Source: Haloferacaceae archaeon (GTDB lineage Archaea; Halobacteriota; Halobacteria; Halobacteriales; Haloferacaceae). Taken from it: a stretch of 6,053 nucleotides of DNA. Shown one piece after another: positions 1-5,891 of this stretch (positions within the stretch are counted from its first letter, which is position 1; every line of letters begins with the position of its first letter). Under the pieces are notes generated by a model. That model did no database searches. It had not been told where the DNA came from and saw only the letters and a program-made list of their open reading frames with translations. The DNA is taken from positions 1 through 6,053 of the forward strand of contig JAHENP010000311.1 in NCBI GenBank assembly GCA_018609965.1, written 5' to 3'. Both the position numbers and the translations under genes were made by a program.

Positions 1-977
1 AGAAGTGGCGCGACCGCGAGAAGGCCGCACCCATCGACCCGCCGGTCGACGCGCTCGCGGACGTGTCCGGCGAGCCACTCCCGACGATCCAGGGGTTGGG
101 GTTCGAGGAGCCGGAGGCGGACGTGCAGTCGGCCGGCACCGAGCCCGCCCGCGAACGGCTCGACGGCTTTCTGGAGGAGGCGGTGTACGAGTACGAACAA
201 CGCCGCGACTACCCCGCTGATGAACCCACCTCGCGGCTGTCGACGGATCTAAAGTGGGGGACGATCGGCGTGCGAGAGGTGTACGAACGGACCGCCGAGG
301 CGGCCACACAGGTCGACGGGGAGGCCGCCGACTCCGTCGAGGAGTTCCAGTCGCAGTTGGCGTGGCGGGAGTTCTACACGCAGGTGTTGTGGGCGCACCC
401 AGATGTCGTCGCGGAGAACTACAAGGAGTACGAAAACGAGATCGAGTGGCGGACGGGTCCGGAAGCGGAGCGTGACCTGCAGGCGTGGAAGGACGGGGAG
501 ACGGGCTACCCGATCGTCGACGCCGGGATGCGACAGCTCCGCGAGGAGGCGTACATGCACAACCGCGTCCGGATGATCGTCGCCTCCTTCCTCACGAAGG
601 ACCTGTTGATCGACTGGCGCGAGGGGTACGCCTGGTTCCGCGAGAAGCTGGCCGACCACGACACCGCCAACGACAACGGCGGCTGGCAGTGGGCCGCCTC
701 CACCGGGACGGACGCCCAGCCGTACTTCCGGATCTTCAACCCGATGACACAGGGGGAACGCTACGACCCCGACGCGGAGTACATCGCGGAGTACGTCCCT
801 GAACTGGACGGGGTCTCGCCGGACAACGTCCACTCGTGGCACGAACTGTCCGTCGGCCGACGGCGACAGTTGGCGCCGGAGTACCCCGATCCGGTGGTCG
901 ACCACTCGGAGATGCGCGAGGCAGCACTGGAGATGTTCGAACGAGCGCGTGGGGAACACGAGGAGGCGGCGGACTGA
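1..977 (+). CDS. phr: Class I deoxyribodipyrimidine photolyase, C-terminal part (5' end outside window)
   Basis: This flavoenzyme uses blue light to split cyclobutane pyrimidine dimers in DNA. The frame is open from the left edge (first full codon at base 3), leaving 324 residues, so the N-terminal antenna (Rossmann) domain is mostly missing and the FAD-binding domain (PF03441 type) is complete. Visible landmarks in order are TSRLS (FAD phosphate contact), LAWREFY, the AW..GETGYPIVDAGMRQL block, MHNRVRM, LLIDW and NGGWQWAASTGTDAQPYF. Tryptophans match the electron-transfer triad: EIEW, LIDW and GGW. Two usually conserved positions differ: the Glu before LAW is Gln (codon 354-356), and the Asn facing flavin N5 is Asp (codon 672-674). 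An internal ATG/GTG near base 63 is not the start, because homologous sequence continues upstream of it. The gene converges on the regulator with a 36-bp gap. The family call is secure; the exact lesion specificity is not. Confidence 0.95.
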   Translation, partial: KWRDREKAAPIDPPVDALADVSGEPLPTIQGLGFEEPEADVQSAGTEPARERLDGFLEEAVYEYEQRRDYPADEPTSRLSTDLKWGTIGVREVYERTAEAATQVDGEAADSVEEFQSQLAWREFYTQVLWAHPDVVAENYKEYENEIEWRTGPEAERDLQAWKDGETGYPIVDAGMRQLREEAYMHNRVRMIVASFLTKDLLIDWREGYAWFREKLADHDTANDNGGWQWAASTGTDAQPYFRIFNPMTQGERYDPDAEYIAEYVPELDGVSPDNVHSWHELSVGRRRQLAPEYPDPVVDHSEMREAALEMFERARGEHEEAAD

Positions 978-1013
978 GGCCGGTCGCCGGAGTCGAACAG
1001 AGTCAGGTGCGGA

Positions 1014-2093
1014 CTACGAGAGCATGGACGCGACCGTCCCCTCCAACGACGGGCTGACCGCGTTCGTGACTCGGGAAAGACCGTCACTGTCGAGCACCGT
1101 CTCGAAGTGGGCCGTCGCAACGTCGTAGTCGTTTTCTCGGAGCGCGATTTCTCCGAGCGCGACGTGACAAGCGACACGAAGTTTCGGTGCTTCGACGCAC
1201 TCGGCGATGGAGAGGCCACTCTTCAGCGCCTCTTGCGCCACCTCGGTGTCCTGCTGCCAGTAGTCGATGTCCTTGCTGTAGAACTCGGTCAGACGCTCGA
1301 TCGCGTCGTCAGGGACCTCGTTGGGCGAGTCCGAGGCGACTGTCTCGAAGATCGCCGACAACTCTCGCTGTCGTTCGAGACACAGGTCGTCGATCGTGTC
1401 TGCGAGCGTCGGCAGTATCGGAACGACACTCTCGGGGCTGACATCTGCAATCTCAGATAGCGCCGACACGGCAGCCGCGCGGTCGTCACTGTCGTCTGAT
1501 TCGAACAGGTGGCGGAGACTCGACCCGGTTTCGAGCCAAGCTGACGCGTCCGAGCCGCCTGCCTGATCGACATCGTCGTCACTACTGTCCAACAGATTAG
1601 TGATTCCAGCGATCCTGTGTGCTGCCGTCGCGTCGGCCATCTCATCATCTCGAACAATCTCACCCAACTCTGCACGGAGTTCTTCCTCACTCTGCTTCGA
1701 GGGTCGGGGAGCGTCCTCGTACCGCTGGATCTGTTCCGGCTTCTCCATGTTCGCGTACATCGCCTGCAGCACGGGTTTCCCTCGGAGGAGATCGAACTCC
1801 TCCAACAGGTAGATCCCGTATTCCGTCAGCCCGTAGAACGTCGAGGGGAGATCACGAGTTCGCTCCGCAGAGTCGATCTCGTAGCTGTCGACCACATCCC
1901 GCTCCCGGAGCTTCCCGAGATGTTCGTGGATCGTGCTCTTCCCTTTGGGGATAGCATGGTCTAGTTCGTCGAGAGACGGGAGGTTCTCAGGGTGCGCTAG
2001 CACGTACTGGAGGATCAGGTACCGCGTCTCCTGCGTGAGAAAGTGGTACGTCTCCTCCTCACTCCCGAACGGAACATCCCTGATACTGCTCAT
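1014..2093 (-). CDS. Winged helix-turn-helix regulator with HEAT/TPR-like C-terminal tail
   Basis: A 359-residue predicted DNA-binding protein. Residues about 12-105 form a winged helix: the opening helix ETRYLILQYVL, the helix-turn-helix at about 39-66 (including PKGKSTIHEHLGKLRERDVV), then a wing and a final helix carrying FYGLTEYGIYLLEEF. The segment ending in QRYEDAPRP (about 122-131) is typical of a family common in haloarchaea and usually annotated only as winged-helix or ArsR-like. After an acidic linker (about 165-190) comes an alpha-helical tail. A HEAT-like unit spans 191-236 (SLRHLFESDDSDDRAAAVSA, then PESVVPILPTLADTIDD), a possible second unit 240-275, and a TPR-like hairpin about 305-334. 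The tail may sense a ligand or partner (inference). The start is the ATG at 2093, because a TATA/BRE-like element lies about 26 bases upstream. Longer in-frame starts up to 2222 would run through the divergent promoter and into the neighbouring gene. Its G+C is lower than that of the flanking genes. Confidence 0.85.
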   Translation of the reverse strand: MSSIRDVPFGSEEETYHFLTQETRYLILQYVLAHPENLPSLDELDHAIPKGKSTIHEHLGKLRERDVVDSYEIDSAERTRDLPSTFYGLTEYGIYLLEEFDLLRGKPVLQAMYANMEKPEQIQRYEDAPRPSKQSEEELRAELGEIVRDDEMADATAAHRIAGITNLLDSSDDDVDQAGGSDASAWLETGSSLRHLFESDDSDDRAAAVSALSEIADVSPESVVPILPTLADTIDDLCLERQRELSAIFETVASDSPNEVPDDAIERLTEFYSKDIDYWQQDTEVAQEALKSGLSIAECVEAPKLRVACHVALGEIALRENDYDVATAHFETVLDSDGLSRVTNAVSPSLEGTVASMLS

Positions 2094-2114
2094 ACAACCA
2101 GTATGCGCGGCTCG

Positions 2115-2127
2115 TTGAAAAGCTTCG
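2115..2127 (-). promoter_or_regulatory. TATA/BRE-like promoter of the winged-helix gene
   Basis: On the minus strand this reads CGAAGCTTTTCAA: a BRE-like CGAAG followed by a T/A-rich core. The core is centred about 26 bases before the ATG at 2093. That spacing fits a leaderless haloarchaeal transcript. The inverted repeat TTCGG-N5-CCGAA overlaps its upstream half. Assigned by eye; no transcript data. Confidence 0.5.
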
Positions 2128-2138
2128 GGAGAGCCGAA
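2124..2138. promoter_or_regulatory. Possible operator: inverted repeat TTCGG-N5-CCGAA
   Basis: The arms TTCGG and CCGAA are perfect and separated by GAGAG. The motif overlaps the BRE side of the minus-strand promoter, so a protein bound here could block transcription of the regulator gene. The hexamer CCGAAT occurs at 2134-2139 and again at 2159-2164, the second just before the plus-strand promoter, and TTCGAA (2147-2152) lies between them. Autoregulation by the winged-helix protein is plausible but unproven. Confidence 0.35.
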
Positions 2139-2166
2139 TCGGTGTGTTCGAATGTGCGCCGAATAA

Positions 2167-2180
2167 GTAAAAAGTACTAA
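2167..2180 (+). promoter_or_regulatory. TATA/BRE-like promoter of the 236-aa protein gene
   Basis: An A-rich stretch, GTAAAAAG, followed by TACTAA, sits about 25-38 bases before the ATG at 2205. It lies in the most A+T-rich part of the window. The spacing fits a leaderless or nearly leaderless transcript. The core is a poor match to a textbook TATA box, so the exact hexamer is uncertain. Confidence 0.45.
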
Positions 2181-2204
2181 GTAGTCACAAAACTCAGTGT
2201 GCGT

Positions 2205-2915
2205 ATGAGCGGTCCACCGCAAGTACCGGACCCGACAGGGAATTCGGAGGAGATCAAGTCAAAGATCACGGAGGCGACGAACGGTGTGGACTACGGCTCG
2301 GCGTTTGTGAACAGAGTTGTACGGTTCTTCCTAGAGAACTCGCACCCGTTCTTCACCGGACAGACTAGCTTCTTCATCCTTGGGAGCTACGATGAGTATC
2401 CAATCAGACGGCTCCACTTTTCAGAGACACAGCTCAACAAACGACCCCGGACATACGCGTTCCTCCTGTGTGACCTGCTCGATCCAGAACGGTTCAAGAC
2501 GGACGAGACGGACTCCGAGGGAAGCGAAACGGATGCGAGCGACGGAGAAGGAACGGCCGACAACGGAGAGACAGACGACGGGGAAACACCACGCGACCCG
2601 CCAGAGACGCACTGCAAATTCTATCTCTTAGCGTCGTACGCGGACTATCTGGTCCCGATCTTCGAAGGTCGACACGCGGGGCCATCTGTCGAACTGGGAG
2701 AGGTTCGGAACAACTTTTTTGAGAAGACACACGCGTTTCGCCGCGACTACGACGAGTTAGCAGAAGACGATCTCGACAACGGTGTCAACCCGACGAACCC
2801 GTACAGCCAGCCGCAGGAAGATGTTCTCGGTCTCCTCGACCGTGTCGGCCGGCTGTACGAGTGGACTCATCGAGGCGATCTCGCACAAGAACTCGACAGT
2901 CTCCCGAAGCGGTGA
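2205..2915 (+). CDS. Unrecognised 236-aa acidic protein, possible TIR/deoxyribosyltransferase-like fold
   Basis: I do not recognise this as a named family. After about 30 polar residues comes a helix (residues 31-45). A hydrophobic strand then ends in SFFILGSYDEY (55-65), and another strand is YAFLLCDL (84-91). An acidic low-complexity insert spans about 99-134, followed by a helix and the strand CKFYLLASYADYLVPIFEG (137-155) leading into GPSVELGEV (159-167). The tail (207-233) carries RLYEWT and a helix with DLAQELDSL. The order 'G-x-Y near the first strand, then D-hydrophobics-G-E-L-G' recalls nucleoside 2-deoxyribosyltransferase and TIR-like folds, in which the Glu is catalytic; here it would be Glu163. 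This is pattern reading, not a database match. The ATG at 2205 is preferred to a GTG two codons earlier because of the promoter spacing. It is transcribed divergently from the regulator, has no signal peptide or membrane segment, and has low G+C for this window. Confidence 0.8.
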   Translation: MSGPPQVPDPTGNSEEIKSKITEATNGVDYGSAFVNRVVRFFLENSHPFFTGQTSFFILGSYDEYPIRRLHFSETQLNKRPRTYAFLLCDLLDPERFKTDETDSEGSETDASDGEGTADNGETDDGETPRDPPETHCKFYLLASYADYLVPIFEGRHAGPSVELGEVRNNFFEKTHAFRRDYDELAEDDLDNGVNPTNPYSQPQEDVLGLLDRVGRLYEWTHRGDLAQELDSLPKR

Positions 2916-2944
2916 CCCCACCAGCGGCTCCGATAGATCCCTGT

Positions 2945-2963
2945 CTCTCCCGAGAGTACTCTC
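2945..2963. repeat. Overlapping inverted repeats with a 12-bp perfect palindrome before the DJ-1 gene
   Basis: CTCTC-CC-GAGAG (2945-2956) overlaps the perfect palindrome GAGAGTACTCTC (2952-2963). The central GAGAG arm can pair with either flanking CTCTC arm. The palindrome ends three bases before the GTG start at 2967. It could be an operator, or an RNA element in a short leader; neither is shown. Confidence 0.55.
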
Positions 2964-2966
2964 CGT

Positions 2967-3587
2967 GTGAACGTCGACATCGTCCTCTATGAGGGGTTCG
3001 ACGAGTTAGACGCCGTCGGGCCGTTCGAGGTGTTCCAGAACGCGGCCGGCGCGGGCGCAGACTGTCACGCGCGACTCGTCACGCTCGGTTCCACCGACAG
3101 CGTCACCGCCAGCCACGGGATGCGTGTCGAGCCGGACGGCACACTCCCCGACCCCGGAGCGTCGGACGCGCCCGATCTCCTCGTCGTTCCGGGCGGCGGG
3201 TGGAACGATCGGTCGGCGGCGGGCGCGTGGGCGGAGTACAAACGCGGCGTGGTGCCGGAGGCGGCCGCCGCACAGTACGACGCCGGCGCGACGGTCGCGT
3301 CCGTCTGCACAGGTGGGATGTTGTTGGCGGCCGCAGGACTGCTCGACGGCCGGCCGGCAGTCACGCACGCCAGCGCACTCGAGGATCTCCGGGAGACGGA
3401 CGCGGTCGTGCGAGAAGAACGGGTCGTCGACGACGGGCGGGTGGTGACCGCCGGCGGTGTCACGTCCGGGATCGACCTCGCTTTCCATCTCGTCGCCCGG
3501 GAGTTCGGCGAGGAGACTGCGACGCAGGTCGCGACGACACTGGAGTACGACCGCCGGGACGGGCGGATCGCGACGCCCGACGACTGA
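2967..3587 (+). CDS. DJ-1/PfpI family protein (class I glutamine amidotransferase-like)
   Basis: A 206-residue cytoplasmic protein of the DJ-1/ThiJ/PfpI superfamily (PF01965 type), complete for the single-domain form. Its N-terminal strand VDIVLYEGFDELDAVGP is the usual opening and carries the acidic residues (Glu13, Asp15) near the active site. DLLVVPGGG (70-78) is the next core strand. The nucleophile elbow is VASVCTGGMLLAAAGLLDGR, with candidate nucleophile Cys114 followed by Thr115. HASALEDL (134-141) and TAGGVTSGIDLAFHLV (161-176) complete the core. Members include isonitrile hydratases, glyoxalase/deglycase-like proteins, peptidases and the N-terminal part of AraC-type regulators; there is no C-terminal DNA-binding domain here. 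The sequence does not settle which substrate it uses. The start is GTG; no in-frame ATG fits the conserved N-terminus. The gene lies 51 bp after the 236-aa gene and returns to high G+C. Confidence 0.92.
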   Translation: MNVDIVLYEGFDELDAVGPFEVFQNAAGAGADCHARLVTLGSTDSVTASHGMRVEPDGTLPDPGASDAPDLLVVPGGGWNDRSAAGAWAEYKRGVVPEAAAAQYDAGATVASVCTGGMLLAAAGLLDGRPAVTHASALEDLRETDAVVREERVVDDGRVVTAGGVTSGIDLAFHLVAREFGEETATQVATTLEYDRRDGRIATPDD

Positions 3588-3656
3588 CACGGGGGTCGTG
3601 ATACTCGACGAGTAAGACGGGGGTCGTGGCACCCGACGACTGGGACGAGGGTCGCA
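3559..3656 (+). repeat. 28-bp tandem repeat derived from the end of the DJ-1 gene
   Basis: ACGGGGGTCGTG occurs at 3589-3600 and again at 3617-3628, exactly 28 bases apart. The two 28-base units match at 22 of 28 positions by my count. A third start, ACGAGGGTCG, follows at 3645, again 28 bases on, and then decays. A related 30-base copy (3559-3588) is the last codons and stop of the DJ-1 gene. The shared tail CCCGACGACTG occurs at the gene end and in unit 2. This suggests repeated duplication of the gene's 3' end into the spacer. Confidence 0.6.
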
Positions 3657-3748
3657 GCAGGCTACAGTCGGAGTTTGTCGACCGTGACGCGGCATCTTCC
3701 CGGCAGTCTACCCGCAGGTTGAAGTCGGCGGCAACGTATCGACGCCGT
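3588..3748. other. 161-bp spacer between the DJ-1 and GCS2-like genes
   Basis: The first half is the degenerate 28-bp repeat. The second half (about 3660-3748) shows nothing clear: no T-rich terminator and no convincing TATA box at the expected distance from 3749. The frame of the downstream gene stays open back to 3626, but that extension (with SSRQSTRRLKSAATYRRR) is basic and low in conserved character, so it is treated as non-coding. Confidence 0.5.
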
Positions 3749-5314
3749 ATGACCGAGGAGGAGGAGGGCGTCGACGCGTTGGCCGACCGAGTCGCGGAGA
3801 TCCTCCGAGTCGATCCGGAGTCGTTCCGCGACCGCGCCGAGTTGGACGCAGAGACGGTGAAGACGGAACTGGCGGACGGCACCTTCGACAACCACCAGTC
3901 GATCGTCGGCTTCGAGTACGAGTTCTACGCCGTCTCACAAGGGCGGTGGACCGCCGGGGACGGGACAGAGGGGGTCGACCGCGGCGATCTCGCGCGGGTG
4001 CCGCGACGGCTGCTCACGCTGATCGGCTTCGAGAAGGAGTTGGGGTTCCACAACGCCGAGATGACGACGAGCCCACAGCCGTTCAATCCCGAGGGGCTGC
4101 AGGCGCAGGCGGCGGAGGTGCGGAGTCGACTCCGGGCAGCACTAGAGACGACACGCCAGGAGGGGATGCGGCTGGTCTCTGATGGGATGTGGACGATGCC
4201 GCCCGCGGGCGAGAACACTCGCTCGTACCTCGACGGCACCGTCGAGCGTGACGGACTCCGGATCGCGACGAACATGAGCGACTCCGCGCGGTACCACGCG
4301 ATGGGGAACGGGCCGAACGCCGACCAGTTCACCGTCGACGCGCCGTTCGTCTCGCTGGCGTGTGACACCGCGATGACGGTCGGGTTGACAACCTCGATCC
4401 AACCCCACTACCAGGTGCCGACGGCGGGAGACGTGCCCGTCTACCACGACTACGCCGTCCGGCTGGCCGGGCCGTTGCTCGCGTTGGGTGTCAACTCCCC
4501 GTTCGTTCCGCCGGAGCTGTACGAGCCGGACGCCGACCCGGCGGCGATTCTCGCGGACGGCGCCCGAGAGAATCGGGTGCACGTGTTCGAGTCGTTGAAC
4601 ACCGAGGGCACACGGAAGGTGTGTCTCCCGCGAGATCTCGACACCATCGAGCAGGCGGTCGACCGAGTGGCTCGCGACGACGTGATCGTCCCGATGCCCG
4701 AGGCGGCGCTCGTCGACGGCAACCGGTTCGACGACGGGTTCGCCACGCTCCGGCGGAAACACGGCACCTACTGGCGGTGGGTGCGGCCCGTCTTCGATGG
4801 GGCCTCGCGGGCGAGCGCCAACGCCCGGCTGGAGTTCCGGGCGATCCCAGCACAGCCGACCGTCCGCGACTCGATGGCGTTTCTCGCGGCGTTCGCGGGG
4901 CTGATGGAGTGTCTCCCACAGCGCCGTCACCCCGCCGCGAGGATCGACTGGGAGACCGCACGCGACAACTTCCGGGCCGCGGTCGCGGACGGGATCGACG
5001 CCGACCTGCGGTGGATCACCAACGAGGGAGTCGAGACGACCGACACGGACCGCATCTTCGCGGACGTGCTCGACCACGCCGAGGCCGGACTGGTCGGGGC
5101 TGGTTGTTCCGAGCGGACTGCGGCGGGGATGTTGGAGCCGCTGCGACACCGGGTGGAGACCCGTACCACGCCCGCGAGCTGGAAGGTGGACCGGGCTCGG
5201 GACCTCCTCGACGCCGGGCGGTCGTTCCCCGAGGCCGTTCGGGCGGCCCAACAGGACTACCTCGGTCGGCAACGCGAGACGTTGTTGGACGGGTCGTTCG
5301 TCAACTGGGAGTGA
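3749..5314 (+). CDS. GCS2-like carboxylate-amine ligase (glutamate-cysteine ligase family)
   Basis: A 521-residue cytoplasmic protein resembling the GCS2 (PF04107) ATP-dependent ligase fold, which joins a glutamate gamma-carboxyl to an amine. VGFEYEFYAV (53-62) corresponds to the G-x-E-x-E-F metal/ATP motif. HNAEMTTSPQP (101-111) carries a second metal-type Glu in a strand ending at a conserved Pro. SIQPHYQVP (216-224) and GPLLALGVNSPFVPP (241-255) form the substrate core. HGTYWRWVRP (338-347) with ARLEFRAIPAQP (359-370) matches the C-terminal Glu-Arg motif. It is longer than the haloarchaeal GshA enzymes I recall (about 360 aa), with extra N- and C-terminal helices, so the substrate may not be cysteine. 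The ATG at 3749 is chosen because it opens an acidic helix (TEEEEGVDALADRVAEIL), whereas the in-frame extension to 3626 is basic. The thiol-redox gene msrB follows after 66 bp, so cotranscription is possible. Confidence 0.82.
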   Translation: MTEEEEGVDALADRVAEILRVDPESFRDRAELDAETVKTELADGTFDNHQSIVGFEYEFYAVSQGRWTAGDGTEGVDRGDLARVPRRLLTLIGFEKELGFHNAEMTTSPQPFNPEGLQAQAAEVRSRLRAALETTRQEGMRLVSDGMWTMPPAGENTRSYLDGTVERDGLRIATNMSDSARYHAMGNGPNADQFTVDAPFVSLACDTAMTVGLTTSIQPHYQVPTAGDVPVYHDYAVRLAGPLLALGVNSPFVPPELYEPDADPAAILADGARENRVHVFESLNTEGTRKVCLPRDLDTIEQAVDRVARDDVIVPMPEAALVDGNRFDDGFATLRRKHGTYWRWVRPVFDGASRASANARLEFRAIPAQPTVRDSMAFLAAFAGLMECLPQRRHPAARIDWETARDNFRAAVADGIDADLRWITNEGVETTDTDRIFADVLDHAEAGLVGAGCSERTAAGMLEPLRHRVETRTTPASWKVDRARDLLDAGRSFPEAVRAAQQDYLGRQRETLLDGSFVNWE

Positions 5315-5380
5315 GTGGCCACGCTCGGTGTCCGGTGGGCGCGCCGCAACCGACTTGACCGTTCGGCACCGACTGTGGAC

Positions 5381-5803
5381 GTGAGCGAATCAGCCAGCGA
5401 CGCGAACCGACGCGAGGAACTCCCGGACAACGAGGCGGAGTGGCGCGAGGAACTCTCCGAGGAGGAGTACCGAATCCTCCGCGAGCGCGGGACGGAGGCC
5501 CGCTTCTCCGGCGACTACGTCGACCACGACGGCGACGGCGAGTACCGCTGTGCCGGCTGTGACGAGATCTTGTTCGACGGCGAGACGAAGTACGACTCCG
5601 GCTGTGGGTGGCCGGCCTTCTACGCTGCCGAGGAGGACAACGTCGTCCGGAAGTCCGACGACCGACACGGGATGCGCCGCGTCGAGGTGTTGTGTGCCAA
5701 CTGCGACGGCCACCTCGGCCACGTCTTCCAGGACGGCCCGGAGGACAAGACCGGCGAACGGTTCTGTATCAACTCCGCCGCGATCGACTACGACGGCGAG
5801 TGA
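5381..5803 (+). CDS. msrB: Peptide methionine-(R)-S-oxide reductase MsrB
   Basis: A 140-residue cytoplasmic enzyme that reduces the R epimer of methionine sulfoxide in proteins back to methionine (SelR fold, PF01641). Residues 22-40 (REELSEEEYRILRERGTEA) are the usual N-terminal helices, followed by RFSGDY. Four structural zinc ligands are present as CAGC (Cys57, Cys60) and CANC (Cys105, Cys108). DSGCGWPAF holds Cys75, the usual resolving cysteine. GHLGHVF carries His111 and His114, and RFCINSAAIDY carries the catalytic Cys129. All expected catalytic residues are present, and the single-domain length is normal. The start is the GTG at 5381; an in-frame GTG two codons earlier (5375) is an alternative, and an in-frame GTG right after the upstream stop would add a basic, non-conserved leader. 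ACTTGACC near 5352-5359 is at promoter distance but a weak match. No MsrA is fused or adjacent. Confidence 0.95.
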   Translation: MSESASDANRREELPDNEAEWREELSEEEYRILRERGTEARFSGDYVDHDGDGEYRCAGCDEILFDGETKYDSGCGWPAFYAAEEDNVVRKSDDRHGMRRVEVLCANCDGHLGHVFQDGPEDKTGERFCINSAAIDYDGE

Positions 5804-5811
5804 GCGGGCCG

Positions 5812-5891
5812 TGCCGGCGAACTGCTGTGTCGGCGAGTCGGTGTGCCAGCGAATCGTTGTGTCGGTGAATTGCTGTGTCGGTGAGTCGGTG
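5812..5891 (+). repeat. Five-copy 16-bp tandem repeat downstream of msrB
   Basis: Five head-to-tail 16-base units begin at 5812, 5828, 5844, 5860 and 5876, with approximate consensus TGTCGGYGARTCGGTG. Units 1-2 match units 4-5 at 28 of 32 positions, and all four differences are C/T, giving a 48-base higher-order period. The array starts nine bases after the msrB stop. It is open on the minus strand, giving a repetitive peptide (DSPTQQF every 16 residues), but that is a by-product of the 48-base period. Function unknown; it has no unique spacers and is not a CRISPR. Confidence 0.85.

Noticed and set aside
249..959. A 236-codon minus-strand open frame opposite the photolyase
   Set aside because: The plus strand has unmistakable photolyase motifs; the antisense product is Arg/Val/Pro-rich shadow sequence.
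978..1013. Bidirectional terminator between the convergent genes (CCGG-TCG-CCGG)
   Set aside because: The stem is only 4 bp of self-palindromic sequence and no T-rich tract follows on either strand.
2094..2222. Extension of the winged-helix gene to a start at 2222
   Set aside because: It would cover both promoters and the start of the divergent gene; the His/Thr-rich extension does not look like a haloarchaeal N-terminus.
4142..5272. A 376-codon open frame on the minus strand inside the GCS2-like gene
   Set aside because: It lies fully antisense to a well-supported gene, lacks any recognisable motif, and is the usual result of high G+C codon bias.
5315..5380. Longer N-terminus for MsrB from the GTG at 5315
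   Set aside because: The added residues are basic and unlike MsrB; the acidic start at 5381 gives a normal-length protein.
5812..5891. CRISPR-like array
   Set aside because: Units are directly abutting, degenerate and 16 bases long, with no unique spacers.
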